Shown: positions 12,918 to 24,633 of the stretch, in pieces
How positions within the stretch are numbered: position 1 is the first letter of the stretch
Layout of the letters: every line of letters begins with the position of its first letter
DNA from: Tenrec ecaudatus
Taxonomy: Eukaryota > Chordata > Mammalia > Afrosoricida > Tenrecidae
DNA length: 64,000 bases
Direction: 5' to 3'
Assembly: GCF_050624435.1 (NCBI RefSeq)
Contig: NC_134537.1
Location: 17,790,584 to 17,854,583 of the forward strand
Notes under the pieces: model-generated
What the model was told of the DNA's origin: nothing
The model's input: only the letters and a program-made list of their open reading frames with translations
Database searches by the model: none
Program-made: the position numbers and the translations under genes

Positions 12918-13290
12918 TAGCTCCAGAAACCCTATGTAGGCTCACTAGGGGTGACCTAGAGGATCCGCTCAGTGACAGCGGGCTAGGGCCCTTTCACCAG
13001 ATGATCACTGGATCCTTTCTCCCAAGGAGCGGCTCGATCTAGTGGGTTCAGACCTTTCCGTAGCAGCCAAACCCTTCCCCGTTGTAACACCAGGACTCCG
13101 TCACGTGACTAATAACGAAACCCAACTCAAACTCTTGCCAGTGAGTTCTTTTATAGCGTTTCTGAGATTGTAAATTTTTATGGGAACCGACAGCAAATCT
13201 CATCTTGCTTCCTGGGAGCAGCTGGAGCCTGAATCACTGACCTTGTGGTTAGCAGCCCACAGCTTAACCCACCACAGGGTCTGAGGGCCC
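12918..13290. mobile_element. Cluster of AfroSINE pieces (minus copy at 13105-13290)
   Basis: A 3' scrap in plus orientation (12918-12985) is followed by a minus 5' half (about 13010-13098, ending accaggactcc). After that comes a nearly complete minus copy from acccaactcaaactcttgcc to ccaccacagggtctg. Confidence 0.6.
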
Positions 13291-13707
13291 CAGATGTCAA
13301 TAATTAGGGTCCTTTCAAGGTAGAAAAGGGAGGCAGGAGGGGCAGAGAAAGAGCCAGAGTGAGAATCAAAGAGATGGCGGCTTGAAAAAGTCTTGGCCCG
13401 AGGTGGCTGGCTTTGAAGAAGGTGAAAGAGGGCCACGAGCCAACACAGGTGGGCTACGTGAAGAAGCTGGAAAGGGTAAGGAAAAGGAGGGCCCGAAGAA
13501 GAAGGAAGCAGCCCTGCCGGTAAATTGACTCCAGCCCATTCTGAGTCACTCTGAACTGACCAAAGACAGCACTGTAAGGTGATACACTTACATTGTCCAC
13601 GTCGCTGAAGCTTCGTGGCAGTTTGGTACAGCGACTGTAGAAAATGAACACCTGGGAGATGGGGGAAAGACTGCAATCTTCAGAGCGAGGCCAAGTCCAT
13701 TGCCATC

Positions 13708-14279
13708 TATGGTAGTTACAGAATCGTTTGTCAATTTGAGGATTAAGAGTGTAGGGGTGGAGTCTAGGCTGTCAATCAGGATATAGCCAATGAGATCTCT
13801 GTGTAGGCATGGCCTACTCCTGGGAATTCTGGGAACTACGGAATTTCCTCCTTGGAGGCGGAGACACTTCTCTCACTTGGCACACTCCCTGGGAGACACT
13901 GCAGCTGGATAAGACATGGAATTGCACATGGAGAAGCCACATGGACCAACCCTGGTGCAACCAGACCACTGATGCCGGAGAAGCCACGTGGAGACCCCTG
14001 TCAGCCCTGAGATGCTTACAACGCCACTGGATCCACAAGACTTTCTACCCACTGGCCTGTGATCGTCCTGCATTCGGCATCTTTGCATGTGTTTTGTGAG
14101 TTTGAAGAGGACTTTGTAGATTGGTATTGGACATATGGGCTAATATCAGATTTATGGGCTTGGACTGAACTGGGTTGGGATGCTTTCTTAATGTACAAAT
14201 TACCATTTATATAAAACGCTCTCTTATACACCTATGCGTTTCTAAGGACCTGTTTCTCTCGTCTTCCCGTACTAACACA
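13708..14279 (-). mobile_element. Solo LTR-like element, copy 3 (minus), with 5-bp target duplication
   Basis: Reverse-strand copy of the family at 7442-7923. The 5' end reads TGTGTTAGTACGG on the minus strand and the 3' end reads CTACCATA. The flanks are ccatc at 13703-13707 and 14280-14284, an exact 5-bp duplication. It is the longest of the three copies, with extra internal sequence around 13860-13960. Confidence 0.7.
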
Positions 14280-14284
14280 CCATC

Positions 14285-14420
14285 GAATTGATTCAGAGTA
14301 GAGTGACGCATTGGGTTCCTGAGGTTGCCACCCTTAGGACAGCAAGCTGCCACAGCTTTCTCCCTTGGAGCTGCGGGTGGGTTAGAACTGCCGGCTGCTC
14401 CGTCAGCAGCCACAGGGGCT
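14285..14420 (-). mobile_element. AfroSINE fragment
   Basis: ctttctcccttggagctgcg, then gggttagaactgccggctg, the reverse complement of the SINE middle and B-box region. Degraded. Confidence 0.55.
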
Positions 14421-15089
14421 CAGGCAGGCCACTCCCAGGGCTCCGCATCTCGGCTTCATCTTTTCCTGAGCTGGTTCCCCACTCAGGCGTTTTCAGTTCC
14501 TCTTCTGGAAAATAATAAAGTAGGAAGTAAGACCCAGCTCCTCTAAGAGTTAGTAAACATTACATGAGATGTAATGGAGCCTTGTTACGAAAAAAATTCA
14601 TTTTTGAAGACTTCATTCCAAGGCGCATTTAAGCTCCAAAAATACCGATGATTTGAGAGAGTGGGAACAGAGTGATTCCGGTATTTCTCATCCGCCTGAA
14701 ATGAAGTGAGTTTTTGTCACTGAGCATCAGAAGCAAACATAATTTGTGTTACAATTTTACAGTGAATATCTCTGCAACATGATAATATCTTTAATCACTA
14801 GAACTGGAGCACAGTCGTTCACTTCCCCGGAGTTTGTTTGTTTGTTTGTTTGTTTCGAGCTATAGCTATTTCTTTCAAAGCTCACCTAATTGATTTATCA
14901 TATAACATTTATTTTCATTTCTAACCTCACTGATTTTTAAACCTTCATTAGCGGTGGTGACTTCTTTTCTTAAAGAAAGCAATATTTTTTTCAACTAGTA
15001 TTTCAATAGAAAGAATTTAAAACAGAGACCTGTTACAAATGTACTGAAAGAACTAGAACACAAGGGAGGGATGCATTTCCCACAGGCTA
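14421..15089. other. Intergenic, only a short TTTG repeat
   Basis: A (TTTG)n tract lies at 14834-14854. No gene or other named repeat was seen. Confidence 0.5.
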
Positions 15090-15205
15090 GGAACCGTGAC
15101 ACAGCCTTGGTTAAGTATTCGTCTGCTAACCGAAAGGTCAGCAATTCAAACCCACCAGCCAATGGATGGGAGAAAGGCTCTGGCAATCTGCTTCCTGACT
15201 GCTGA
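15090..15205 (+). mobile_element. AfroSINE head fragment
   Basis: ccgtgacacagccttggtta, ctaaccgaaaggtcagcaat and caaacccaccagcc match the SINE head and B-box. Confidence 0.65.
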
Positions 15206-15699
15206 AAACCATAGAAACTGTAGGGGGGATTTCTAAGGTGGCCTACAGGGCAAGAGTGGAGCATTTTTGGCCCTTGGGCCATGCAAGGCACATGGAATCA
15301 TCACAGTCAGCTCACATCACCCACCTCCCCAAAGAGAAGCAGTTCCGGCCATCACAGTAGGGGTGAGTTCATTGACTGACAGAATATAGCAGGCTACTTT
15401 GAAGCGGATACTTGAATATGGCCCACCCATGATGCTATAAATATCCAAATGGCCCTGGTCAGAAAACGGTTCCCCGCCCCTGCTAGGCCTCCCTGGACAA
15501 CAATTAATGGGTTCGTAAATGCAAGAAGCCACCACCCTGCCTGGGCCTGGAAGGGTCAATGGGAAACGGTGACACTCAGACCTTACAGTTTCTGGTCGGT
15601 GAACCACACTGCCTTAGCAAGAAACCGAGGGTCCACCCACAAGACGCTGCTGCCAACTTGCTGCCTGAGGGCAAGCAGAACCCTCCTTAGACGTGAGGA

Positions 15700-15932
15700 T
15701 GGGAAGATTGCCTCAAGCACTTCGGATGTGTTACCGGGACAAACCAACCTTGGAAAAGGACACCACGCAGCTAATGACAAGGAGGAAGACCCTCCATGAG
15801 ATCATAGATTGACAACACAGTGGCTGCGGTAACAGGCTCAAAGCTAACACCAAGTGTGAGGATGGCCCAGGACTGGGCAGGGATTTGCTCTGTCGTTCAA
15901 CCAACACAATGGCACCTAACAGCAATAACTCT
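15700..15932 (+). mobile_element. RTE (BovB-type) LINE 3' tail
   Basis: cttcggatgtgttaccggga, ccttggaaaaggacaccacg, gaggaagaccctccatgaga, acacagtggctgcggtaaca and gaggatggcccaggactggg occur in family order, ending aatggcacctaacagcaata. Confidence 0.75.
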
Positions 15933-16272
15933 CCTCAGATCGCATCTTCCACGCGTACCGAGCAGCAGAAGCCACCAGCAACACAGGCGACAAGGATGGC
16001 TGGGAAATACCTAAGGAAGGCATGCTTACTGCTCCAGCAGAGGGTGGAAGGTAAGGCTACAAGACAACAGAAGCTATCTGGGGATGGCTAACGCCGCAGA
16101 AAATACGGCAGGTTTGTCTTTAGAAAGGTCTACTTTTGTGCATGTGTTTCAATAAATTTTTTTTTAAGCGTGGGTAATTATCAAGAGCTATCTCCTCAAT
16201 ACACAGTGAGTGATGCTTTCTCGTAACTAAGTATTATTCAAGTCTATTGGACACGTACTCTCACCAGAACTC

Positions 16273-16448
16273 AATAAAACCCAACTGCCATCCAGTTGGT
16301 TCCAACTCATATCACAACCCTCTCTAGAGTTTCTGAAGCTTTTCCATCTTTACGGGTGCAGACAGCCTCATGTTTCTCCCAAGGAATGGCTGGTGGGTTT
16401 GAACCATTGAACTTGCAGTTCGTGGTCCAGTGCTTAGCCCAGGGCTCC
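16273..16448 (-). mobile_element. AfroSINE
   Basis: From aataaaacccaactgccatc to tgcttagcccagggctcc, the reverse complement of the full SINE, including gctggtgggtttgaaccatt (B-box). Confidence 0.75.
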
Positions 16449-16605
16449 TACATGGACTATAAATCAGATCCAAATTGGGAGGCAGGGTAAATGAGAGAGG
16501 ATAAAAAATTTCAGCATCACTGATAAGTGACATGGGTTTTTTTTTTTTAATGAATTCAAGGTAAATAATCTTTCTGTTAAATCAGTAGTTCCTAAACATG
16601 GACAA

Positions 16606-17115
16606 TGTGTTAGTCTGGGTAGACTAGAGAAACAAATTCATAGACACTCATGTGTATAGGAAAGAGTTTTATATAGAATAATTAAAAATTAAGAAAACAT
16701 CCCATCCCAGTCCAGATCAAGTCCTTAAATCCGATATTAGCCCATATGTCCAGTACCAGTTTGCAAGTTCCTCTTCAGACTCACGTAACACATGCAACCA
16801 TGCTGAGTGCAGGAAGATCACAGGCCAGTGGGTGGAAAGTCTTGTGGATCCAGTGGCGGTGGAAGTATCTTAGAGCTGGCATGGATCACCGCGTGGTGTC
16901 TCCAGCTCCAAAGCTCGGGCTCCATCAGCATAGCTCCATGTGGCTTGTCAAAAGGAATGTCTCACAGGGAGTGAGTGTGTCCTGCCTCCAGGGAGCTATT
17001 TAGCCCTGTAGTGGCCCCCAAGGAGATCTTCAAGCTGTGACCTCATTAACTGGCTAAACTCCACCCCTTCACTTTTGTTAGTCTAAGGTTGGCACCAGAT
17101 TATGTGCCTACCACA
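16606..17115 (+). mobile_element. Solo LTR-like element, copy 2
   Basis: Starts tgtgttagtctgggtagact and ends cctaccaca. The flanks gacaa (16601-16605) and gacga (17116-17120) match at four of five bases. The shared body includes gatcacaggccagtgggtgg and cttgtggatccagtggcg. Confidence 0.7.
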
Positions 17116-17195
17116 GACGAGAAATTTTGAGATGGGGCAAAGAATGCAAGGGCACGTGGGGACATGGCACGTTGTCTTGGTTGTTGGCTGCTGCC

Positions 17196-17360
17196 ACATC
17201 AGCCCTGACGCACTGTGGCCCCACGTGCTATAAGGGTAGAACTGCCTGGTATGCAGGTCTCCCAGGCTGTCATCCCGAAGGAAGCAGTTTGCCAGGCCTT
17301 TCTTCCACAGAATCACTGGATGAGTTCCAACCGCCAACCTTCAGGTCAACAACCGATCAC
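17196..17360 (-). mobile_element. AfroSINE, degraded
   Basis: gggtagaactgcctggtatg, aggaagcagtttgccaggcc and gagttccaaccgccaacctt fit the reverse SINE with many changes. Confidence 0.55.
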
Positions 17361-17440
17361 AACCTGCATATGACCCCCCAGGCTCGTTGCACAGGGTCTA
17401 GGACTTCTACATATGTTGTGACAAAAGAAGAGACCAATAA

Positions 17441-17612
17441 GTAAAGAGGAACTCTGGTGGTATAGTGAGTCTGCAGTTCAAAGCCGCTCGCTGCTCCTCA
17501 GGAGAAAGATGAGGCTTTCTACTCCCGTGAAGCGTTCCAGTTTCAGACCGTTCTACCCTCCTACAGGGTTGCTCTGAGTCAGATTGGACTTGGCGGCAGT
17601 AAGGATTTAGAG
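17441..17612 (+). mobile_element. AfroSINE
   Basis: gaggaactctggtggtatag, gagaaagatgaggctttcta, ctcccgtgaagcgttccagt and gggttgctctgagtcagatt. A short deletion removes part of the A/B-box spacing. Confidence 0.75.
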
Positions 17613-17659
17613 CAACTGAACATCATTCGACTGCCTTGACTTAAGTGGCTCTTAGCCTA

Positions 17660-17840
17660 TAAAACAACCAAACTCACTGCCTTCAAGTCACTGCTGACTC
17701 AGAGTCACTCCTGTGGGTTTCTGAGACTGTAACTGTTTTAGGAAAACAGGAAACCCCGTCTTGCTCCCTCAGAGCTTCTGGTGGTTTCAAACAGGATTGC
17801 AGCCCAGCCTGTAACCACTACGCCAGCAGGGCTTCTTAAT
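17660..17840 (-). mobile_element. AfroSINE
   Basis: accaaactcactgccttcaa, ctgtgggtttctgagactgt and ctgtaaccactacgccagca: a reverse copy of nearly full length. Confidence 0.8.
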
Positions 17841-17989
17841 CGACACGTAGAGAAGACTTCAATCAATGACAGGAACATTCATGTCCTGACAAATGTGGCA
17901 GCTCCTTCACCAAAAATATATCCTATTCTGGATCATCAAGTTGAACAAATCCTATCCTGAGTATTAGAGTAAGGGAATTACTCTGTTTT

Positions 17990-18176
17990 CTGAAGAGTCC
18001 TGGTGGCATAGTGAATTCCTCTTTGGGCTGCAAACCATAAGGTCAGCTGTTCAAACCCACGTGTCACTCCTTGGCAGCAAGATGAGACTTTCTGCTTTGA
18101 AACCCACACGGGCAATTCTGCTCTGTCCTCTCAAGTCACTACTGAGTCAGAATGGACCTGATGGCAGTGAGTTCTG
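17990..18176 (+). mobile_element. AfroSINE
   Basis: gaagagtcctggtggcatag, ctgcaaaccataaggtcagc and gagtcagaatggacctgatg, nearly full length. Confidence 0.8.
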
Positions 18177-18432
18177 AGTATCTGTCCCATGAGATGAATA
18201 AAAAACTCGAAATCAGTAACTGAGATATAATAGAAAATACACAAAAAATAGGAACTAAACCACTCCTCCCTAAAAAATAATAATGTGTCAAAGAGGAAGG
18301 CATAAGGAAAATTATAAAATGCTTGCGAATTGAATGAATATTAAAAGAAAGCATATCAAAATTTGCGGGTTAAAGTCTTTAGAGGGAAAGAGCCTCCAAC
18401 AGAGGATATTGGCTTCCACCTTAAGAAACTCA

Positions 18433-18645
18433 AGAGGAGCCCTGGTGGGGGAGTGGTTGTGCATTGGGCTGGTAGTGTAGTGGTTATGCATTGGGCTTTG
18501 ATCCACATGGTCGGCAGTTCAAAACCAACAGTAGCTCCTTTGGAGTAAGACTGGGCTTTCTACTCCTGTAAACAATCTGGGAAACCCACAGAGGGCAACT
18601 GTGAGTCAGCACTGACTTGATGGCAGTGAGTTTGATTTGGGTTAA
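18433..18645 (+). mobile_element. AfroSINE with duplicated 5' head
   Basis: The head gtggttgtgcattgggct is repeated as gtggttatgcattgggct about 30 bp further on, before the single B-box ggtcggcagttcaaaacc. The remainder is a normal copy ending gatggcagtgagtttgattt. Confidence 0.75.
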
Positions 18646-19327
18646 GAAATCAGGAAGAGAAATATAAAACCCAAAGCAAAATGAAACACTAAGTGTTAAG
18701 AGCATAAATCAATCAAATTGAAAACAGAAAACAATGGGGGGGGGGAATAGACATCGAAAGCCACTACTTGAAAATGTCTTTAAAATTAGTAGTCTTCTAC
18801 CCAGATGGCCAAAGAATAGATGGTATAAACTACCATAATAGGAACGAAAAGGAGGCCATTAAAAGAAATAATATTGCAAACGATCTTACCTCACAAATTT
18901 TAAAAGTTAGGCACAATTACAAATGGCTTCAAAGGCACAGTGACCCAAGAAAACATGAATAATCTACCTTAAAAAAAAAAACCCTGAATGTAGAGTTAAG
19001 AATATGTCAACAACAACAAAAAGATGCAGGCACACGTGGTCTTCCTGGCAGTTGTGTTGTTCAGCACTGTTGAGTTGATTCCAGCTCAGAGCAAGACCAG
19101 AGACAGGAGGACAAAATGCAGGGCTGCATCCGAGAGCAGAAGGAGGACGATGGTGAGGACACATTGTCCTCGCATTAATTTCTTGGTTATTATTGTTGAT
19201 GTGCTCCCTGATATTTTCTATAAATGATATTTCATAAATGGATATTTGGCATGAGAGCATTTTCCCTTCTTGACCAAAATAAAAAGTAATTAAGACAGCA
19301 TATTAAAGGACCAAAGTCAAAAACACA
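18646..19327. other. Intergenic, at most a degraded SINE scrap
   Basis: AT-rich sequence. A possible minus AfroSINE scrap lies at 19045-19140 (cactgttgagttgattccag). Nothing else was recognised. Confidence 0.45.
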
Positions 19328-19525
19328 AATTCATTGCCAGTGAGCTGATGCCAACTTACAGTGAACTCTAGAAATCAGGGCAGAACTACCTCTGAGGTTT
19401 GGAGACTAAAACTCTGTGAGTGGGAGAGAGCCATGTCTTTCTCCCTAGGAGAAGCTGGTGGTTTCAAACTGTTGACCTTGTCAGTAGCAGCCCAATGTGT
19501 AACCACTATTACACTAGGGACCCTA
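19328..19525 (-). mobile_element. AfroSINE
   Basis: attcattgccagtgagctga, gagaagctggtggtttcaaa and cagcccaatgtgtaaccact, a reverse copy of nearly full length. Confidence 0.75.
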
Positions 19526-20244
19526 TATTAAAGGACAACACATTAACAAGAAAAACAAAGGCAATGATTATGTACACAAACACCATAATGATCATTGCTG
19601 TCATCATCCACCAAAGTTGCATACAAAAGAACCCCGAGTTCCTCCCTAAGGTGTCTCACCAAAACAAAATGTTATTTTGCAAACTATTTTGGTCAATAAA
19701 ATGCTTCCATATTTTTGGCTATACTAGTAATATTTTTATTTGCATTCTTAGTTTTCATCAAGTTGATTCAGACACATGGGAAGCCCATGGCTGCCAGAAA
19801 AAAAACACCTACCAACAGTAAATTATTTCCAACATATTACCTAGCATGTTTATAACACTAAAAAGGGTAACAATTATGCCATATTTGTAAATCTAATATA
19901 GCCAGTCATTTTGCTTAATGATTTATATGTCTTCTAATGCTGCAAACTACAATGTGGTATTCTGCCTGGGATTCTGTCACTATATTGTTCTGTAGTAGCA
20001 TATGTCTTGAAACGATGCTGGAACCTTGGGGCCGATATTTCAAATACCAGTAGGGTCACCCATGGTGGGCAGCCGTTAGTGGAACTTGCAGTGTAAAATA
20101 AACTCGGAACAAAGTTTCCTAGCAATCTTCATTCAAACATCAATGAAAACCCAACCCCAACTAACTTAATCTGGATGCATCGTTGGGAGGGACCAATTGC
20201 CAGATAAGGGTATCCTCGATGCGATGACCTGATACAGTGTCCAC
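19526..20244. other. Intergenic, nothing recognised
   Basis: AT-rich. An open frame at 19420-19821 (plus, 133 codons) begins inside the AfroSINE and resembles no protein family. Confidence 0.45.
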
Positions 20245-21635
20245 ACAATGTTGTTGTTGTTGTTAGGTACCATTGAGTCAGCTCCAACCCATAGTGACCT
20301 TATGTACAACAGAACCAAACACTGCCTGGTCCTGCTCCATCCTCACAATTGTTCCCGTGCTTGAGTCCATTGAGGCAGCCATGTTGTCAATCTACCTTGT
20401 TGAGGGCCTTCCTCTTTTTGGCTGCCCCTCTATCTTAGCAAACATGTCCTTCTCCAAGGACTGGTTTCACCTAACAAAATGTCCAAAGTATGTTAGATGA
20501 AGTCTTACCATGCTTCCTCTAAGGAGCGCTGTCTGTAACTCGTCCCACACAGATCGGGTTGTCCTTGGAGCAGTCCATGGCACTCTCAATATTCTTCTGC
20601 AGGACCACAGTCCAAATGCACTGATTCTTCGGGGACTTCCTTATTCGATGTCCAATGTTCACATGCGTATATGGCAATTGAAAATGCAATGGATTTGGCA
20701 AGGCACCCCTTAGTCCTCAAAGTAACATCTTTGTTTTTCAATATTCTAAAGATGTCTTGTGAAACAGACTTACCTCATGCAATGCATCTTTTGCTGCTCC
20801 CATGAGGAGTGATTATGTATAGACGCCAGGCAAAATTCTTGACAGCTTTTCTCCATTCCTTTTGATGTTACCTGTTAGTCAAGTTGTGAGGATTCTGGTC
20901 TTCTTTGCTGCAGTGAGGTGTAATCCATACTGAAGTCCTTGACCTTCATTAGCAAGTGCTTCAAGTTCTCCTCACTTTCAGCAAGTAAGTTTGTTATCTG
21001 CATATCTCAGGTTGTTAATAAGCCTTCTTTTGATCCTGATGACACATTAATCTTCATATTAGCCAGCTTCTCTGATTATACAGATTGAATAAGTATGGGG
21101 AGAGCATACAATTCTGTCACACACCATTCCTAATTTAAAATAATGCAGCCTTGTTCTTTTTGCAGAACTTGATCCACGGGAGTACAATGAAGTGTCGTGG
21201 AATCCCCCTTCTTCCCAAGGTGATTCAGACTCTCTTGTGATCTGCCTAGTCAGATGTCCTGGCGTAGTCGATAAAACACAAGTAAACACCTTTCTGGTGT
21301 TCTCTGCTTTCATCCAAGATCCATCTGACACCCACAAAGATATCCCTTGTTCCATGCGCTCTTGTGAATTAGGCCTGAACCTCTGGCCGCTCCCTGTTAC
21401 GCAGCTCCCTGCTACAACCACTCTTGATCTTACGCAACATTTTACTTACATGAGATGTCAATGGTATTGTTATATAGTTTGAGCATTCTGTTTGGTCACC
21501 TTTCTTTGGAAAGGGCCCAAATATGGATCTCTTCCTGTCAGTTGGCCAAGTAGCTGACCTCCAAATTTCCTGACATAAATGAGTGCTTCTAGTGTTTCAT
21601 CAGCTTGTTGAAACATTTCAGTTGATCTTTCTTCT

Positions 21636-21945
21636 TTTTTTAAAATCATTTTATTAGGGGCTCATACAACTCCTATCACAATCCATACATACATCAATTG
21701 TGTAAAGCACATTTGTACATTCTTTGCCCTCATCATTCTCAAAACATTTGCTCTCCACCCAAGCCCCTGACATCAGGTCCTCATTTTTCCCCTCCCTCCC
21801 CCTCCTCCCTCCCTTAGGAATCCTTGATAATTTATAAATTATTATTTTGTCATATCTTGCTCTGTCCCACATGTCCCTTCACCCACTTTCCTGATGTATG
21901 TCCCCCAGGGAGGAGGTCACATGCAGATCCTTGAAATTGGTTCCC
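21636..21945 (-). mobile_element. L1-like 3' module nested in RTE
   Basis: Poly(T), then cattttattaggggctcata through to gaggaggtcacatgcagatc. It interrupts the RTE copy, so it inserted later. Confidence 0.8.
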
Positions 21946-22109
21946 CCTTTGATGGATCTTTCACCAATTCCTGGAATCTTGTTTTTGGCTCATGTTTTCC
22001 GTGTAGCATGGATTTTCTTGTAGCATGGATTTTCCAGTAGTTCATCTCCTCTTGATACTTCCTGCATCATTCAATATATTGCCCATGGTACAACTCAAAG
22101 CTTGAATTT

Positions 22110-22425
22110 TTTAAAAAACATTTTATTAGGGGCTCATACAACTCTTATCACAACCCATACATATACATACATCAATTGTATAAAGCACATCTGTACATTC
22201 TTTGCCCTAATCATTTTCTTTTCTTTTTTTTTCTCCCTTTTTTTATATTTTATTAGGGGCTCATACAACTCTTATCACAATCCATACATATACATACATC
22301 AATTGTATAAAGCACATCCATACATTCTTTGCTCCAATCATTCTCAAAGCATCTGCTCTCCACTTAAGCCCTTTGCATCAGGTCCTCTTTTTTTTTCCCC
22401 TCCCTCCCCGCTCCCCCCAGCTTGA
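22110..22425 (-). mobile_element. Two L1-like tails in tandem, nested in RTE
   Basis: A tail begins at 22110 (cattttattaggggctcata) and stops near 22216. A second begins at 22240 with the same tail and runs to 22425. Both share cacatccatacattc-type sequence. They are either two insertions at one spot or a local duplication. Confidence 0.75.
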
Positions 22426-23916
22426 ATTTTTTTCTTCAGTTCTTTCAGTTTAAGGTATGCTGAGTATGTTCTTCCTTCTGATTTTCTAACATTATATATT
22501 GCACTTTTATTATAATATTTGACTTTGTCTTCTTGAGCTCCCCTTTGAAATTTTTATTCAGCTCTTTGACTTCATCATTTTTTCCATCTGCTTTAGCTAC
22601 TCTATGATTAAGAGCACATTTCAGTCTCTTCTCACATCCACTTTGGTCTTTTCTTTCTTTCCTGTATTCATAAATGATGGTCTTGATGTCCTCCAAAAGG
22701 CTCATCAGGTCGTCTTTGGTCCTGAGTATTCAATGCTTGAAATCTGTTCTTGAAATGTTTTCAAAATTCAGGTAGGATAGACTCAAGATCATACTTTGGC
22801 TCTAATGGGCTTGTTTTCATTTTCTTTAGCTTTATTATGAACTTGAATATGCAATTGATAGTCTGTTACACAGGCAGCCCCTGGCCTGGTTTTAACTACT
22901 GTCACTGAGCTTCTCCAGTGTCTTGCCCCACAGGTGAAGGTACTTTGAATTCTGAATATTCCATCTGGAGAAAGGCATGTGTACAGTTAGTTGCCTTCTG
23001 TGCTGTTGAAAAAGGTGTCTGCTATGAACAAGTCGTTGCTCTTGAAAAATTCTAGCATGCTCTCTCCAGCTTCATTTCTATCATCGAGAACATATTTTCC
23101 AACTACTGTTCCTTCGTTTTTGTTTCCAACTTTTTCATTCCAATCACCAATAATTATTGATGCATCTTGATTACATGTTTGATCCATTTTTGACTGAAGT
23201 CATTGGTAGAATTCTTCATTACTAGCTTTTGTGATTGGCGCATAATTTGAACAATGGTTGTACTGATTGGGTTTCCTTGATAGATATAATCCTATGACAG
23301 ACAGCATTGTACTTCAAGTTTGATTTTGCATTGCCTTTTGACAATGAATGCAACACCATTGCTTTTGATTGTGTCATTTCCAGCATAGTACATCAAGTGA
23401 TTTTCTGATTCAAATGCCCAATCCCAGTCCATTTCAGCTCACTAGGGTCCAGGATATCCATCTTTATGAATTCCATTTCATTTTGACCACTTCCAATTTC
23501 CCGAGGCTCATACTGTGCACATTCCAAGCTCTGACCACTAGCTGATTTTTGCAGCTCTAGAAAGAGCATATCTTGAGTCGTGCGCCATCAGAAAATGAAG
23601 ATCCAGGAGGTTCCACTCCCAACAGGCTTTGCCCAACTCCTGTCACCATGATCAACTTCACTCCGAGTGGTCAGCACCACCTCTGTCACATTTGGAATGT
23701 CCTCTTCCTGAGAACTGCCGTATTCCAGCACTGTCTCCAAGAATGCTCTGCTTCCATTCGTTAGGCTTTCAGTATCTGACAATGTCTCATAGCTACGCAT
23801 AAGGTTTTCCAGTGGCTACTTCCTCTGAAATGGGCATACAATTCCTTCTTCGTTGTCTGTTAATCTGGAAGCTTTGCTGAAATCGGTTCACTTTGAGTGA
23901 CTCTGTTGGCATTTGA

Positions 23917-23956
23917 GGGCACCTAATCCTAACCACTAGCCCACCAGGGAGCGTCC
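23917..23956 (-). mobile_element. Tailless insertion of a tRNA-Glu 5' half
   Basis: The 40-bp insert is flanked by the exact 14-bp duplication ctgttggcatttga (23903-23916 and 23957-23970). On the minus strand its last 34 bases match the 5' half of tRNA-Glu (TCCCTGGTGGGCTAGTGG, then TTAGGATTAGG) at about 30 of 34 positions, ending close to the anticodon. There is no poly(A). Confidence 0.6.
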
Positions 23957-24380
23957 CTGTTGGCATTTGAAATACCAGTGACCAAGCTTCCAGCATCTCA
24001 GCAACTCATGAGTCATCACAGTATGGCACACTGACAGGCCAATCATGGTCCACAGCCATGAACTCTCCCACACCACAGATAAGATGAGTCGGGGCTCTTC
24101 TGATATGCATGGATCCTCATGTGTTTATTGGCAGCAGCAAACAAGCATGCTTACAATCATCTCAAAAGCATGCTACCTTATTTCTTACAGATGAGAACCT
24201 GATGTTCAGTGTAATTTATTTAAGGCCACATGGATATGAAAATGGTGGTGGTCTGCTCACTATAGCATGCCACCTCATTTTTAGAATTTATTCACGAATA
24301 AATTCTCTGTGATATTTGGGTCCATCTCCTTCCTCTTTTCAACACTTTAACTCAATTCATTAAACTACTATGTGAACTAT

Positions 24381-24558
24381 GAGGAGCCCTGGTGGTCAGG
24401 TTTGATCAACTAAACTGTTAACCATGAGTTTAGCTGATCAAACCCACCAGCCCCTCTGTGAGAACAAGATGAGGCTGTCTTCTCCAGTAAAGATTGACAG
24501 CCTTGGGGAAACCCATGGGGGGTTGCTAAGAATCAATGTGCTGGCAGTGGGTTGCATT
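24381..24558 (+). mobile_element. AfroSINE
   Basis: gaggagccctggtggtcagg, gatcaaacccaccagcccct and gaacaagatgaggctgtctt. The head carries extra sequence in which tttgatcaact and tttagctgatcaaac form an imperfect inverted pair. Confidence 0.75.
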
Positions 24559-24633
24559 GATACTAGAGGCTGGAGATCCAGAGATGAACATGCTAGGCAG
24601 GCTTGCCCTTTGGGAACCCAAACGAATAGAACC

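Larger units (their letters stand above)
20245..24000 (-). mobile_element. RTE (BovB-type) LINE, long decayed copy with nested insertions
   Basis: On the plus strand it starts with the reversed AAC tail (gttgttgttgttaggt) and the reversed 3' pattern, then reverse-transcriptase-region remnants (about 20900-21600). The endonuclease remnant follows: the minus frame at 23187-22987 reads IIIGDWNEKVGNKNEG and FFKSNDLFIADTFF, matching the APE-type endonuclease of RTE elements. Stops and frameshifts break every frame, so it is inactive. Inside it lie L1-like tails at 21636-21945, 22110-22216 and 22240-22425, and a tRNA-half insertion at 23917-23956. BovB-type RTE elements are known in afrotherians and in several other lineages through horizontal transfer. 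Confidence 0.8.

Noticed and set aside
13200-13676. 158-codon minus-strand open frame
   Set aside because: It runs out of unique sequence into an AfroSINE, resembles no family, and has no conserved motif.
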